Notes: generated from the sequence alone by a model not told the origin. A stretch of DNA of 13,444 bases from SIG673 sp045660565 (GCA_045660565.1 JAZRDX010000025.1:1-13444), one strand, 5' to 3'. Counted from the stretch's first letter, positions 1-7,509 are shown. Numbers and translations are program-made.

Positions 1-446
1 AGAATATCGGTGGAGAGACCGAGACCGGTAAGAAGCTTTCCGGCATCTGAGTCGGCATCCCAGCCGTTAAGCTCGGCAAATTCAGCCTCAAGCTCGGAAG
101 CCTTTATGCCGTCCTCCTCACTGAAGTCCTCCTTTGCGTAGAGAGCGTCCTTTTCCTTCATTATGTCGTAAAGACGCTTGTTACCCATTATAACCGTATC
201 GAGAACGGTAAATTCCTCAAATGCAAAGTGGTCCTGCTTTAAAACAGACATTCTTACCGTGTCAGGGATTGAAATATCTCCCGTTGCAGGCTCAAGCTCA
301 CCGCAGAGAAGACGGAAAAAGGTGGTTTTACCCGCACCGTTTGCTCCTATAATTCCATAGCAGTTTCCGGGGGTAAATTTAAGGTCAACGTTCTTGAAAA
401 GTGTCTGACCTCCGAAATGAAAGCTTAAATTGTTAACTGTAATCAT
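1..446 (-). CDS. ABC-F family ATPase, N-terminal part (runs off window)
   Basis: This is the first 148 codons of a soluble ATP-binding cassette protein of the ABC-F type, a family of ribosome-associated ATPases (translation factors or antibiotic-resistance proteins) without membrane domains. The translated start reads MITVNNLSFHFGGQTLF. A Walker A motif GANGAGKTT lies at residues 34-42 and the Q-loop LKQD at 69-72. The following stretch with VIMGNKRLYDIMKEKD resembles the YbiT/YkpA branch, which I infer from memory of that branch rather than from a search. The ATG at 444-446 is preceded by AAAGGA on the same strand. The signature motif, Walker B, interdomain linker and second ATPase domain lie beyond position 1 and cannot be judged. 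It starts 45 bases after the hydro-lyase gene on the same strand, with no visible terminator between them, so co-transcription is possible. Confidence 0.93.
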   Translation of the reverse strand, partial: MITVNNLSFHFGGQTLFKNVDLKFTPGNCYGIIGANGAGKTTFFRLLCGELEPATGDISIPDTVRMSVLKQDHFAFEEFTVLDTVIMGNKRLYDIMKEKDALYAKEDFSEEDGIKASELEAEFAELNGWDADSDAGKLLTGLGLSTDI

Positions 447-491
447 TTTATTTTATCCTTTCGTGTTGTGTTCTACGTAAAAAATACATCT

Positions 492-1016
492 TTAAGCAAA
501 TAAGGAGTTTCCGTAAATGTCGTTCCCGACGATAAGAGGGAAGTCCTTGAACTCCATTTTCTTGACCGATTCACAGCCAAGCTCGGGAAATGCTATAACC
601 TCGCAGCTTTTGATGCATTTTGCGGCTATTGCTCCGGCACCGCCCATTGCGGCAAAATAAAGAGCGCCGTGCTTTTTCATTTCCTCGTTTACCGCTTCAC
701 TCCGTCCGCCCTTGCCGACCGTTGCGGCAAGTCCTTTTTCAAGCAGCAGCGGCATAAAAACGTCCATTCTTGATGAGGTCGTGGGGCCTGCCGAGCCTAT
801 TACAGCACCCGGCTTTGCGGGTGTGGGACCGCAGTAGTATATAACTGCGTCCTTTATAGAAAACGGAAGAGGTTTATTTTCATTAATTAAATTGACAATC
901 CGCTTATGCGCCGCGTCTCTTGCGCAGTAAACGGTTCCGGAAAGAAAAACCTCGTCTCCTGCGTGAAGAGACGGAGCAATTTCCCTTATTTCGTCGGTGG
1001 TAATATAGTATTTCAT
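492..1016 (-). CDS. Fe-S type fumarate/tartrate hydro-lyase, beta subunit
   Basis: This encodes a 174-residue protein of the class I (4Fe-4S) fumarate hydratase / L-tartrate dehydratase beta-subunit family, which together with an alpha subunit interconverts fumarate and malate (or dehydrates tartrate). Family hallmarks are ARDAAHKRI at residues 32-40, YCGPTPAKPG at 61-70, GPTTSSRMD at 77-85 and GKGG at 101-104. The length matches the usual separate beta subunit. The cluster-binding cysteines of these enzymes lie on the alpha subunit, so this chain alone should not be a complete enzyme. GGAG lies 5 bases upstream of the ATG. The alpha gene, often directly upstream, is not here: upstream is a divergent promoter region and downstream is an ABC-F gene. 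Which substrate is used cannot be decided from the beta chain; fumarate is the commoner case. Confidence 0.93.
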   Translation of the reverse strand: MKYYITTDEIREIAPSLHAGDEVFLSGTVYCARDAAHKRIVNLINENKPLPFSIKDAVIYYCGPTPAKPGAVIGSAGPTTSSRMDVFMPLLLEKGLAATVGKGGRSEAVNEEMKKHGALYFAAMGGAGAIAAKCIKSCEVIAFPELGCESVKKMEFKDFPLIVGNDIYGNSLFA

Positions 1017-1060
1017 AAAAACTCCAAATTATCGACGTTTATTTAACTGTAATCAAAAAT

Positions 1061-1089
1061 AGTATAACATATTTTAAATGATATTGCAA
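1061..1089 (-). promoter_or_regulatory. Sigma-A-like promoter for the hydro-lyase beta gene
   Basis: On the minus strand, TTGCAA (1084-1089) is followed after exactly 17 bases by TATACT (1061-1066). This is a good housekeeping-type -35/-10 pair and places transcription start near 1054, about 38 bases before the ATG. Inferred from consensus only. Confidence 0.6.
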
Positions 1090-1095
1090 CACTTT

Positions 1096-1158
1096 TACCG
1101 ATTTTTGCCGAAATCTTTTTTATTCTGTTTAAATAAAAATATTTTTTTCGCTCCCGAA
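1096..1158 (+). promoter_or_regulatory. Candidate Spo0A boxes upstream of spoIIGA
   Basis: The Spo0A recognition heptamer is TGNCGAA. A perfect match, TGCCGAA, lies at 1106-1112, and a 5/7 match, TACCGAT, lies at 1096-1102. The two are 10 bases apart in the same orientation, the spacing known for Spo0A dimers on tandem boxes. A third 6/7 match, TCCCGAA, lies at 1152-1158, just upstream of the -35 element. Relative to the predicted start near 1199 these fall near -90 and -45. The span given covers all three; the bases between are not claimed as sites. Confidence 0.5.
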
Positions 1159-1159
1159 T

Positions 1160-1192
1160 ATGACATTTTTTTCTCAGGCTCAGTGCTATAAT
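1160..1192 (+). promoter_or_regulatory. spoIIG-type promoter with extended spacer
   Basis: ATGACA (1160-1165, close to TTGACA) and a perfect TATAAT (1187-1192) are separated by 21 bases rather than about 17. In Bacillus subtilis the spoIIG promoter is known for a similarly long spacer (22 bp) and depends on phosphorylated Spo0A acting with sigma-A. Predicted start is near 1199, about 29 bases ahead of the spoIIGA GTG. Confidence 0.6.
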
Positions 1193-1227
1193 ATTGTTCA
1201 GCGTAACGAAAAAAGGGAGTTGATACG

Positions 1228-2082
1228 GTGCTTCAGACGGTTTACGTTGATATTTTGTTTTGTATTGATTTTACAATGGATTTTCTTGCGCTGTACATCA
1301 CCTCGTATCTTCTGAAAATACGGCTGAAAACCCATAGAATAGTTATTGCCGCTCTTTTCGGAGCGCTTTATTCGGTTTTAACGGTTGTTTTCAGGGTTGA
1401 TAGCGTAATTTTTGCGCTTTTGTGTGCCGCAGTCATGTGTTTTACAGCTTTCGGTAAACGTAGCCTTAAGCAGTTTTTACATATTTTTATTGCCTTCATC
1501 GCCGTTAATTTTTTACTTGGCGGAGGTATGACCGCACTTTTTACCTTGTTTAATTCCTTCGTAGGCGAGAGACTGGTAATCATTTACGGAGACGTAAGTA
1601 ACGTACCGGGGAAGCTTCCGTTTAATATTTTTGCGGTAGGTGTGGTAGTTATTACGGTAACGGTAATGTCGTTTGCAAAATTCTTTTCGAGAAAGGGAAC
1701 TTGCAGAAACGTACCTTCGGAAATTTACCTATACGGAAGGCACGAAAAGCTTAATTTAACCGAGGATAGCGGTAATTTACTTACCGAAAGCTTAAGCGGA
1801 GAGCCTGTTATTTTTCTAAGTGAAAAGGCGATGCTTAAATTTACCGACGAAAAAACTCTTTGCGCCATTAAAAACTTAAATCCCGATATTATGAGTAAAA
1901 ACAGGGTGAAAATGCGTGTAGCCGTTTATCAGACGGTAAGCGGAAAAGAGATGTGTCTGTGTATCCGTCCGGAAAAAATCTTAGTTAACGGAAAATCGGT
2001 AAGAGCGTGGATAGCCTGCGGAAAGGCAGACGTTTTCGGAGAAAGCGACGGAATTATTCCGTCTGTCCTTGTCAATGAATAA
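1228..2082 (+). CDS. spoIIGA: SpoIIGA, pro-sigma-E processing membrane peptidase
   Basis: This is the 284-residue aspartic-type protease that removes the pro-sequence of sigma-E in the mother cell after asymmetric division. Five hydrophobic segments can be seen at about residues 7-29, 36-55, 59-75, 83-111 and 130-153, followed by a soluble protease domain. The catalytic-type motif DSGN is at 180-183 (EDSGNLLTESLSGEPV), with D180 the expected active-site aspartate. Length is slightly below the roughly 309 residues of the B. subtilis protein. The start is GTG, supported by AAAAGGGAG at 1211-1219, 8 bases upstream. It lies 38 bases before sigE, the classic spoIIG operon order, and has a promoter with candidate Spo0A boxes in front. 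In family members activity depends on SpoIIR from the forespore, which is not in this window. Confidence 0.95.
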   Translation: MLQTVYVDILFCIDFTMDFLALYITSYLLKIRLKTHRIVIAALFGALYSVLTVVFRVDSVIFALLCAAVMCFTAFGKRSLKQFLHIFIAFIAVNFLLGGGMTALFTLFNSFVGERLVIIYGDVSNVPGKLPFNIFAVGVVVITVTVMSFAKFFSRKGTCRNVPSEIYLYGRHEKLNLTEDSGNLLTESLSGEPVIFLSEKAMLKFTDEKTLCAIKNLNPDIMSKNRVKMRVAVYQTVSGKEMCLCIRPEKILVNGKSVRAWIACGKADVFGESDGIIPSVLVNE

Positions 2083-2120
2083 AAGATATATTGTATTAAA
2101 TCGGGGAAGGAGCAAGTATC

Positions 2121-2834
2121 ATGTTTAAAAATTTGAGTATATTTAAATTTGTGAAAAAAATGCGTAGAGAAATGCAGCAAGACAACGGAGTGTTCTATAT
2201 AAATGGCCCCGACGTTTTACCGCCGCCGCTTTCACAGGAAGAGGAAACCGAGGTTATTTCAAGGCTTTCCTATGACGCTAAGGCGAGAAATATGCTTATC
2301 GAGCATAATTTAAGGCTTGTAGTTTACATAGCGAAAAGATTTGAAAATCTGAATACCGATATCGAGGATCTTATTTCAATAGGCACGATAGGTCTCATAA
2401 AAGCGATAAATACGTACAGAGCTGATAAAAACATCAAGCTTGCCACATATGCCTCCCGCTGTATCGAAAATGAAATTCTTATGTATATAAGGAAAAACAA
2501 CGGAAAAAGCTGTGAAATTTCAATAGAGGAGCCACTTAATACCGATTACGACGGAAACGAGCTGCTGCTTTCGGATATACTCGGCGGAGATGAGGAGCAG
2601 GTTTACAAGGAGCTGGAGATCGCTGAAGATAAAAAGACAATTCGCAGAGCGCTTTCCGAGCTTTCGGAAAGAGAAAGAGAGATAATAACTCTGCGATTCG
2701 GTCTTGGTACGGACGACAGAGAGCTAACGCAAAAGGAGGTTGCCGACCTTCTCGGAATCTCACAGTCGTATATTTCAAGACTTGAAAAGAAAATAATAAG
2801 ACGTCTCCGTGATGAAATCGAGAATAAAATATAA
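2121..2834 (+). CDS. sigE: RNA polymerase sporulation sigma factor SigE (pro-sigma-E)
   Basis: A 237-residue sigma-70 family factor that directs early mother-cell gene expression during sporulation. Region 2 includes NLRLVVYIAKRFEN (63-76) and DIEDLISIGTIGLIKAINTY (80-99); region 4 carries a helix-turn-helix around TQKEVADLLGISQSYISRL (203-221). The charged, amphipathic N-terminus before YINGPDVLPPPL matches the position of the B. subtilis pro-sequence; by alignment from memory, cleavage would fall near residue 25, just before YING. AAGGAG at 2107-2112 sits 8 bases before the ATG. The adjacent spoIIGA, together with this N-terminal extension, supports sigma-E rather than the related sigma-K. 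sigG, which often follows in spore formers, is absent; a pyr promoter begins 17 bases after the stop codon. Confidence 0.96.
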   Translation: MFKNLSIFKFVKKMRREMQQDNGVFYINGPDVLPPPLSQEEETEVISRLSYDAKARNMLIEHNLRLVVYIAKRFENLNTDIEDLISIGTIGLIKAINTYRADKNIKLATYASRCIENEILMYIRKNNGKSCEISIEEPLNTDYDGNELLLSDILGGDEEQVYKELEIAEDKKTIRRALSELSEREREIITLRFGLGTDDRELTQKEVADLLGISQSYISRLEKKIIRRLRDEIENKI

Positions 2835-2851
2835 AAATATCGAAAAAAGTA

Positions 2852-2880
2852 TTGACAAATAAAAATATGTATGATATTAT
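2852..2880 (+). promoter_or_regulatory. pyr operon promoter
   Basis: A consensus TTGACA (2852-2857) and TATTAT (2875-2880) with an ideal 17-base spacer form a strong sigma-A-type promoter, beginning 17 bases after the sigE stop. Predicted transcription start is near 2887, giving a leader of about 145 bases before pyrC. No other comparable promoter was seen inside the pyr cluster, so it probably drives everything to 13157. Confidence 0.8.
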
Positions 2881-2888
2881 ATTATAAG

Positions 2889-2931
2889 TAAATTTTAAAC
2901 TCGGTACCATTCTTTGGCAGGAGAAAATTTA
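2889..2931 (+). promoter_or_regulatory. 5' leader stem-loop, possible sensor or antiterminator part
   Basis: TAAATTTT (2889-2896) is perfectly complementary to AAAATTTA (2924-2931). After a three-A bulge on the 5' side, CTC (2900-2902) can extend the helix with GAG (2921-2923). The loop contains GGCAGG (2916-2921; its last base overlaps the GAG arm), which can instead pair with TCTGCC (2976-2981), the 5' arm of the downstream terminator. This is the arrangement expected of a transcription attenuator with mutually exclusive folds. The PyrR binding-loop consensus is not apparent, so the signal sensed is unknown. Folding was judged by eye. Confidence 0.4.
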
Positions 2932-2974
2932 ATTTAACGCGTGTCTGCTTTGAAATGCGTTTATTACATAGCTT

Positions 2975-2999
2975 ATCTGCCGAAAACGGCAGATTTTTT
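2975..2999 (+). terminator. Intrinsic terminator inside the pyr leader (attenuator)
   Basis: ATCTGCCG (2975-2982) and CGGCAGAT (2987-2994) form a perfect 8-bp stem with an AAAA loop, followed by a run of T to 2999. It lies after the pyr promoter and 32 bases before the pyrC start, so it can only act on transcripts that have already begun toward pyrC, as expected for attenuation. It would also stop read-through from sigE. Confidence 0.82.
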
Positions 3000-3031
3000 A
3001 TGGTAAACTTACTTTGAAAGGAATTTTAAGG

Positions 3032-4261
3032 ATGTATAAAATTACGGAAAAACAAATCGATACAGTAAAAAAAGCCGCTCCTACCCTTGGCAAGGCTTTT
3101 GATTTTTCCGGTTTTCTCTCTTTATCCGATTCTTATACCGTTTTTCCCGGTTTCGTTGATGTTCACGTTCATCTTCGCGAGCCGGGTTATTTTTATAAAG
3201 AAACGGTAAAAAGCGGTACTGCTGCCGCGGCGAGAGGCGGCTACGTTGGCGTTTGCAGTATGCCTAATCTTTCACCTGTTCCCGATAACCTTGAAAGGCT
3301 ACGTCAGCAGCTTGACATTATTGAAAACGATGCGTGCATCGGTGTTTACCCTTATGGCTCGATAACGGTATCCGAGGCGGGCGAAACGCTTTCCGATATG
3401 GAGGCTATGGCACCGTACGTTGCAGGTTTTTCCGATGACGGAAAGGGTGTCCAAAGCAGAGAGATGATGAAAGAAGCGATGCTTCGGGCAAAAGCTCTCG
3501 GAAAAATAATTGTTGCACACTGTGAGGATAACAGCTTGCTTAACGGCGGTTATATTCACGACGGTGAATATGCAAGAAAAAACGGTCATAAGGGCATTTG
3601 CAGTGAAAGCGAATGGGGACCTATTGCAAGAGATATTGAGCTTTTAAAGGAAACGGGTGCCTCTTATCACGTCTGCCACATTTCCACAAAGGAAAGCGTG
3701 GAAATTATCAGAAAAGCAAAGGCAGAGGGAATTAACATTACCTGCGAAACCGCTCCGCATTACCTCGTAATGAACGACGGAATGCTAAAGGACGAGGGAA
3801 GATTTAAAATGAATCCCCCAATAAGGAGCGAAGCGGACAGACTTGCGCTTATTGAAGGCATTAAAGACGGAACTATTGATATGATAGCAACCGACCACGC
3901 GCCGCATAGCGCGGAGGAAAAGAGCCGAGGTCTTAAGGGAAGCCTTATGGGAATAGTCGGAATTGAAACGGCGTTTCCTGTCCTTTACACCGAGCTTGTC
4001 AAAACAGGTGTTATTACACTTGAAAGGCTTACCGAGCTTCTTTGCGTAAATCCGAGAAAGCGCTTTAAGGAGATTAAGGATATAAGCGAAGAAGAAAGCT
4101 TTTGTGTCTGGGCACTTGATGAAAGCTATAAAATAGATCCGGAAGATTTTTTATCAAAAGGCAGAAGCACTCCGTTTGACGGCAAAGAGGTTTACGGAAA
4201 ATGCATTCTCACGGTTTATAACGGCAAGATAGCTTACTGCGACAAACGTCTGATAAAATAA
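3032..4261 (+). CDS. pyrC: Dihydroorotase (class I), PyrC
   Basis: Catalyses the reversible ring closure of N-carbamoyl-L-aspartate to dihydroorotate, the third step of UMP synthesis. The 409-residue product is an amidohydrolase with the expected metal-site signature: HVH at 45-47 in GFVDVHVHLREPG, D136 in FSDDGKG, H163 in VAHCEDN, H216 in CHISTKES, and D288 in IATDHAPH. The ATG at 3032 is chosen because AAAGGA (3017-3022) sits 9 bases before it; an upstream in-frame TTG (3014) overlaps that site and has none of its own. The stretch before the HVH motif is short (about 40 residues) and lacks the usual beta-strand opening with an NG-x-V-x-D pattern, so the small beta domain may be reduced or unusual. 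First gene of the operon. Confidence 0.96.
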   Translation: MYKITEKQIDTVKKAAPTLGKAFDFSGFLSLSDSYTVFPGFVDVHVHLREPGYFYKETVKSGTAAAARGGYVGVCSMPNLSPVPDNLERLRQQLDIIENDACIGVYPYGSITVSEAGETLSDMEAMAPYVAGFSDDGKGVQSREMMKEAMLRAKALGKIIVAHCEDNSLLNGGYIHDGEYARKNGHKGICSESEWGPIARDIELLKETGASYHVCHISTKESVEIIRKAKAEGINITCETAPHYLVMNDGMLKDEGRFKMNPPIRSEADRLALIEGIKDGTIDMIATDHAPHSAEEKSRGLKGSLMGIVGIETAFPVLYTELVKTGVITLERLTELLCVNPRKRFKEIKDISEEESFCVWALDESYKIDPEDFLSKGRSTPFDGKEVYGKCILTVYNGKIAYCDKRLIK

Positions 4262-4332
4262 TTTCTCAAATGGGATTTATATAAATTTTAGTTTAAAAAG
4301 TTTGGAAAATATAACGCGGAGGAAGAAAAAAG

Positions 4333-7300
4333 ATGGCAAAAAGAACTGATTTAAAGAAAATACTGATCATAGGCTCAGGACCTATCGTTATAGGTCAGGC
4401 TGCGGAGTTTGACTACGCGGGCACCCAGGCGTGTCTTGCTCTTAAAGAGGAAGGATACCAGGTTGTGCTTGTAAACTCCAACCCTGCGACCATAATGACA
4501 GATACAACGATTGCGGACAGAGTATATATGGAGCCTCTTACGCTTGAGTACGTAGCGAAGATTCTTCGCTATGAAAGACCTGACGCGATTGTTCCCGGTA
4601 TAGGCGGACAGACGGGTCTTAACCTTGCTATGCAGCTTGAAAAGAAGGGCGTTTTAAAGGAATGCGGAGTTGAGCTTCTCGGTACAAGCAGCGAAAGTAT
4701 CGAAAGAGCAGAGGACAGAGAGCTTTTCAAGGAGCTTTGTCAGTCTATCGGAGAGCCGGTAATTCCTTCGGAAATCACATACTCTCTTGACGAAGCAAAA
4801 GAAGCTGCTAACAGAATAGGTTATCCCGTTGTTCTCCGTCCCGCATTCACGCTCGGAGGAACCGGCGGCGGTTTTGCGTACAACGAGGAAGAGCTTGTTG
4901 AAATCGGAACAAACGCATTTAAGCTTTCTCCCGTTCATCAGGTTCTTATTGAGAAGAGCGTAAAGGGATATAAAGAGATCGAATTTGAGGTTATGCGCGA
5001 CTCTACGGGACACGCAATTACCATTTGCGGAATGGAAAACATTGATCCCGTCGGTGTTCATACCGGAGACTCTCTTGTCGTAGCTCCTATCATGACGCTT
5101 TCCGAGGCGGATAAGAAGATGCTTAACGATTCTGCTATAAAGATTATTAAGGAGCTTAAGATTGAGGGCGGATGTAACGTACAGTTTGCGCTTGATCCTC
5201 ATTCAAGCCAGTATTACCTTATAGAGGTTAACCCGAGAGTTTCCCGTTCCTCCGCGCTTGCATCAAAGGCATCGGGCTATCCTATTGCGCGTGTTACCGC
5301 TAAGATTGCTGTCGGAATGGCACTTGAGGAGATTAAGATTGCGAACACCAACGCGGCGTTCGAGCCTGTGCTTGACTACGTAATCGCAAAGCTTCCGCGT
5401 TTCCCGTTCGATAAGTTCACAACGGCGTCAAATCACCTCGGCACCCAGATGAAGGCAACCGGTGAGGTTATGGGTATAGGTTCTAACCTTGAAGAATGTC
5501 TCTTAAAGGGTATCCGCTCTCTTGAGGTCGGTGTACATCATATTTATCACCATAAGTTTGACAATATGAGCGATAACGATCTCCGTAAATATATCTCCGA
5601 ATTCCGCGACGATAATATATTCGCAATAGCAGAGCTTATTTACCGCGGTGCTACGGTAGAGGAGATACACGGCATTACACAGATTACACCCTTCTTCCTT
5701 CAGGCGATAAAGAATATCGTTGATATGGAGGAGACCTTAAAGGCACACGCATTTGAGCTTGAAACACTTAAAGCGGCAAAAAAGATGGGATTTTCCGACA
5801 AGTACGTCGCAAGAATGTGGAAGTGCTCGGAGCTTGAAGTATTTAAATTCCGCCACGAGCATAAGCTTTTCCCCGTATTCAGAATGGTTGACACCTGCCA
5901 TACCGGCGCTTACATTCCGTATTTCTATTCCTCCTACACCGGAGAGAACACCTCGGTTTTAACCGATAAAAAGAAGATTGTCGTTCTCGGTGCCGGACCG
6001 ATACGTATAGGTCAGGGAGTTGAATTCGACTATTCCACCGTTCACGCGGTTACGACAATAAAGAAATCCGGATATGAAGCGATTATAATAAATAACAACC
6101 CCGAAACCGTTTCGACCGACTACACCACGGCTGATAAGCTTTACTTTGAACCTCTTACGCCCGAGCACGTAATGAATATCATTGAATTTGAAAAGCCCGC
6201 GGGAGTTGTTGCATCGCTTGGCGGTCAGACCGCGATAAACCTTGCTCAGCCTCTCCACGACCTTGGAGTTAAGCTTATAGGTACCGATTGTGCCGCTATC
6301 GACAAGGCAGAGAACAGAGACGCTTTTGAAAAGCTCTTAAAGGAGCTTGGAATCCCTCAGCCCGAAGGACGCGCGGTTACTAAGATAGAGGACGGCGTCG
6401 CGGCTGCGGCAAAGATAGGATATCCTGTACTTGTTCGTCCTTCATTCGTTCTCGGCGGACGCGCAATGCAGATAGTTGCAAACGAAGCTCAGCTCCGTCA
6501 TTACCTTAAGACAGCTGTTGAAATTGATGAGGACAAACCGGTTCTCGTCGATAAATACATCATTGGTAAAGAGGTTGAGGTTGACGCAATCTGCGACGGT
6601 CAGGACGTATTCGTTCCCGGAATTATGGAGCTTGTTGAGAGAACCGGTGTTCACTCCGGAGACTCGATAAGCGTTTATCCGACCTTCTCCATTTCGGACA
6701 AGGTTAAGGGAATTATACTTCAGTACGCAAAGAAGCTCGGTATCGGTATCGGTATCGTAGGACTTTATAACATTCAGTTTATTGTTGACAAAAACGACAA
6801 CGTATTTATCATAGAGGTTAACCCGCGTTCTTCTAGAACCGTTCCGTTCCTTTCCAAAGCAACTGGATACAGCCTTGCGGATATTGCAACGGAGGTAATT
6901 CTCGGTAAGAGCCTTAAGGAGCAGGGAATATTCTGCCTCTATCCCGAGGAGAAGAAACGCTGGTACGTTAAGGTTCCGGTATTCTCCTTTAATAAGCTTC
7001 GCGGACTTGACGCATACCTTTCTCCCGAAATGAAATCAACCGGTGAGGCGATAGGATATGACGATAAGCTCAACAGAGCTATGTATAAGGCGCTTCAGGC
7101 TTCCGGAATGAAGCTTCAGAACTACGGAACTGTATTCGTTACCATTACCGACAGAGATAAGGACGAGGCGCTTCCGCTTATCAGACGCTTCTATAACCTT
7201 GGATTTAACATTCAGGCAACGCACGGAACAGGTATGTTCCTTAAGGAAAACGGCATAAATACTCATATTCTTGAAAAGATCAGCGACGGAAGCGAAGAAA

Positions 7301-7509
7301 TCCCGGACGCAATCCGTCAGGGACATATAGCTTATATCATCAATACCAGTGATATAGGAAGCTCCGCAAATACCCAGAACGACGGAAAGCGTATCCGTAG
7401 CCTTGCGACAGAGAATAATGTAAATATATTCACCTCGCTTGATACTGTTAAGACGCTTCTTGACGTTCTTGAAGAAACAACGATCTGTATCTCTACCATA
7501 GACGCTTAA
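4333..7509 (+). CDS. carB: Carbamoyl-phosphate synthase large subunit
   Basis: Makes carbamoyl phosphate from bicarbonate, ammonia and two ATP, feeding pyrimidine and arginine synthesis. At 1058 residues it has the normal family length and internal duplication: an N-terminal half starting at KKILIIGSGPIVIGQAAEFD and a homologous half starting near residue 547 with KKIVVLGAGPIRIGQGVEFD, each leading into an ATP-grasp region (PRVSRSSAL and PRSSRTVPF mark equivalent sites). A methylglyoxal-synthase-like allosteric domain follows from about residue 930 (TGMFLKENGI, NTSDIG), where UMP or other effectors bind in known enzymes. GGAGG at 4318-4322 serves the ATG. The glutaminase partner carA is not upstream or anywhere in the window. 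By eye lysine is mostly AAG here, against mostly AAA in pyrC, which may reflect high expression. The symbol pyrAB is also used in Firmicutes. Confidence 0.97.
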   Translation: MAKRTDLKKILIIGSGPIVIGQAAEFDYAGTQACLALKEEGYQVVLVNSNPATIMTDTTIADRVYMEPLTLEYVAKILRYERPDAIVPGIGGQTGLNLAMQLEKKGVLKECGVELLGTSSESIERAEDRELFKELCQSIGEPVIPSEITYSLDEAKEAANRIGYPVVLRPAFTLGGTGGGFAYNEEELVEIGTNAFKLSPVHQVLIEKSVKGYKEIEFEVMRDSTGHAITICGMENIDPVGVHTGDSLVVAPIMTLSEADKKMLNDSAIKIIKELKIEGGCNVQFALDPHSSQYYLIEVNPRVSRSSALASKASGYPIARVTAKIAVGMALEEIKIANTNAAFEPVLDYVIAKLPRFPFDKFTTASNHLGTQMKATGEVMGIGSNLEECLLKGIRSLEVGVHHIYHHKFDNMSDNDLRKYISEFRDDNIFAIAELIYRGATVEEIHGITQITPFFLQAIKNIVDMEETLKAHAFELETLKAAKKMGFSDKYVARMWKCSELEVFKFRHEHKLFPVFRMVDTCHTGAYIPYFYSSYTGENTSVLTDKKKIVVLGAGPIRIGQGVEFDYSTVHAVTTIKKSGYEAIIINNNPETVSTDYTTADKLYFEPLTPEHVMNIIEFEKPAGVVASLGGQTAINLAQPLHDLGVKLIGTDCAAIDKAENRDAFEKLLKELGIPQPEGRAVTKIEDGVAAAAKIGYPVLVRPSFVLGGRAMQIVANEAQLRHYLKTAVEIDEDKPVLVDKYIIGKEVEVDAICDGQDVFVPGIMELVERTGVHSGDSISVYPTFSISDKVKGIILQYAKKLGIGIGIVGLYNIQFIVDKNDNVFIIEVNPRSSRTVPFLSKATGYSLADIATEVILGKSLKEQGIFCLYPEEKKRWYVKVPVFSFNKLRGLDAYLSPEMKSTGEAIGYDDKLNRAMYKALQASGMKLQNYGTVFVTITDRDKDEALPLIRRFYNLGFNIQATHGTGMFLKENGINTHILEKISDGSEEIPDAIRQGHIAYIINTSDIGSSANTQNDGKRIRSLATENNVNIFTSLDTVKTLLDVLEETTICISTIDA

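Noticed and set aside
1929..2180. An 83-codon minus-strand frame spanning the spoIIGA-sigE junction
   Set aside because: It is antisense to both genes across their ribosome site and shows no recognisable protein features.
2897..2960. A PyrR binding loop in the pyr leader
   Set aside because: The expected UCCnGnGAGG-like hairpin loop could not be found on reading the leader; the closest purine-rich segment, GGCAGGAGA, lacks the CC and the spacing.
3014..3031. An in-frame TTG start for pyrC adding six residues
   Set aside because: It overlaps the Shine-Dalgarno AAAGGA that serves the ATG at 3032 and has no ribosome site of its own.
4654..5202. A 182-codon open frame on the minus strand inside carB
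   Set aside because: It is fully antisense to a well-conserved gene, has cysteine/serine-rich low-quality composition and no family resemblance; a shadow of carB codon bias.
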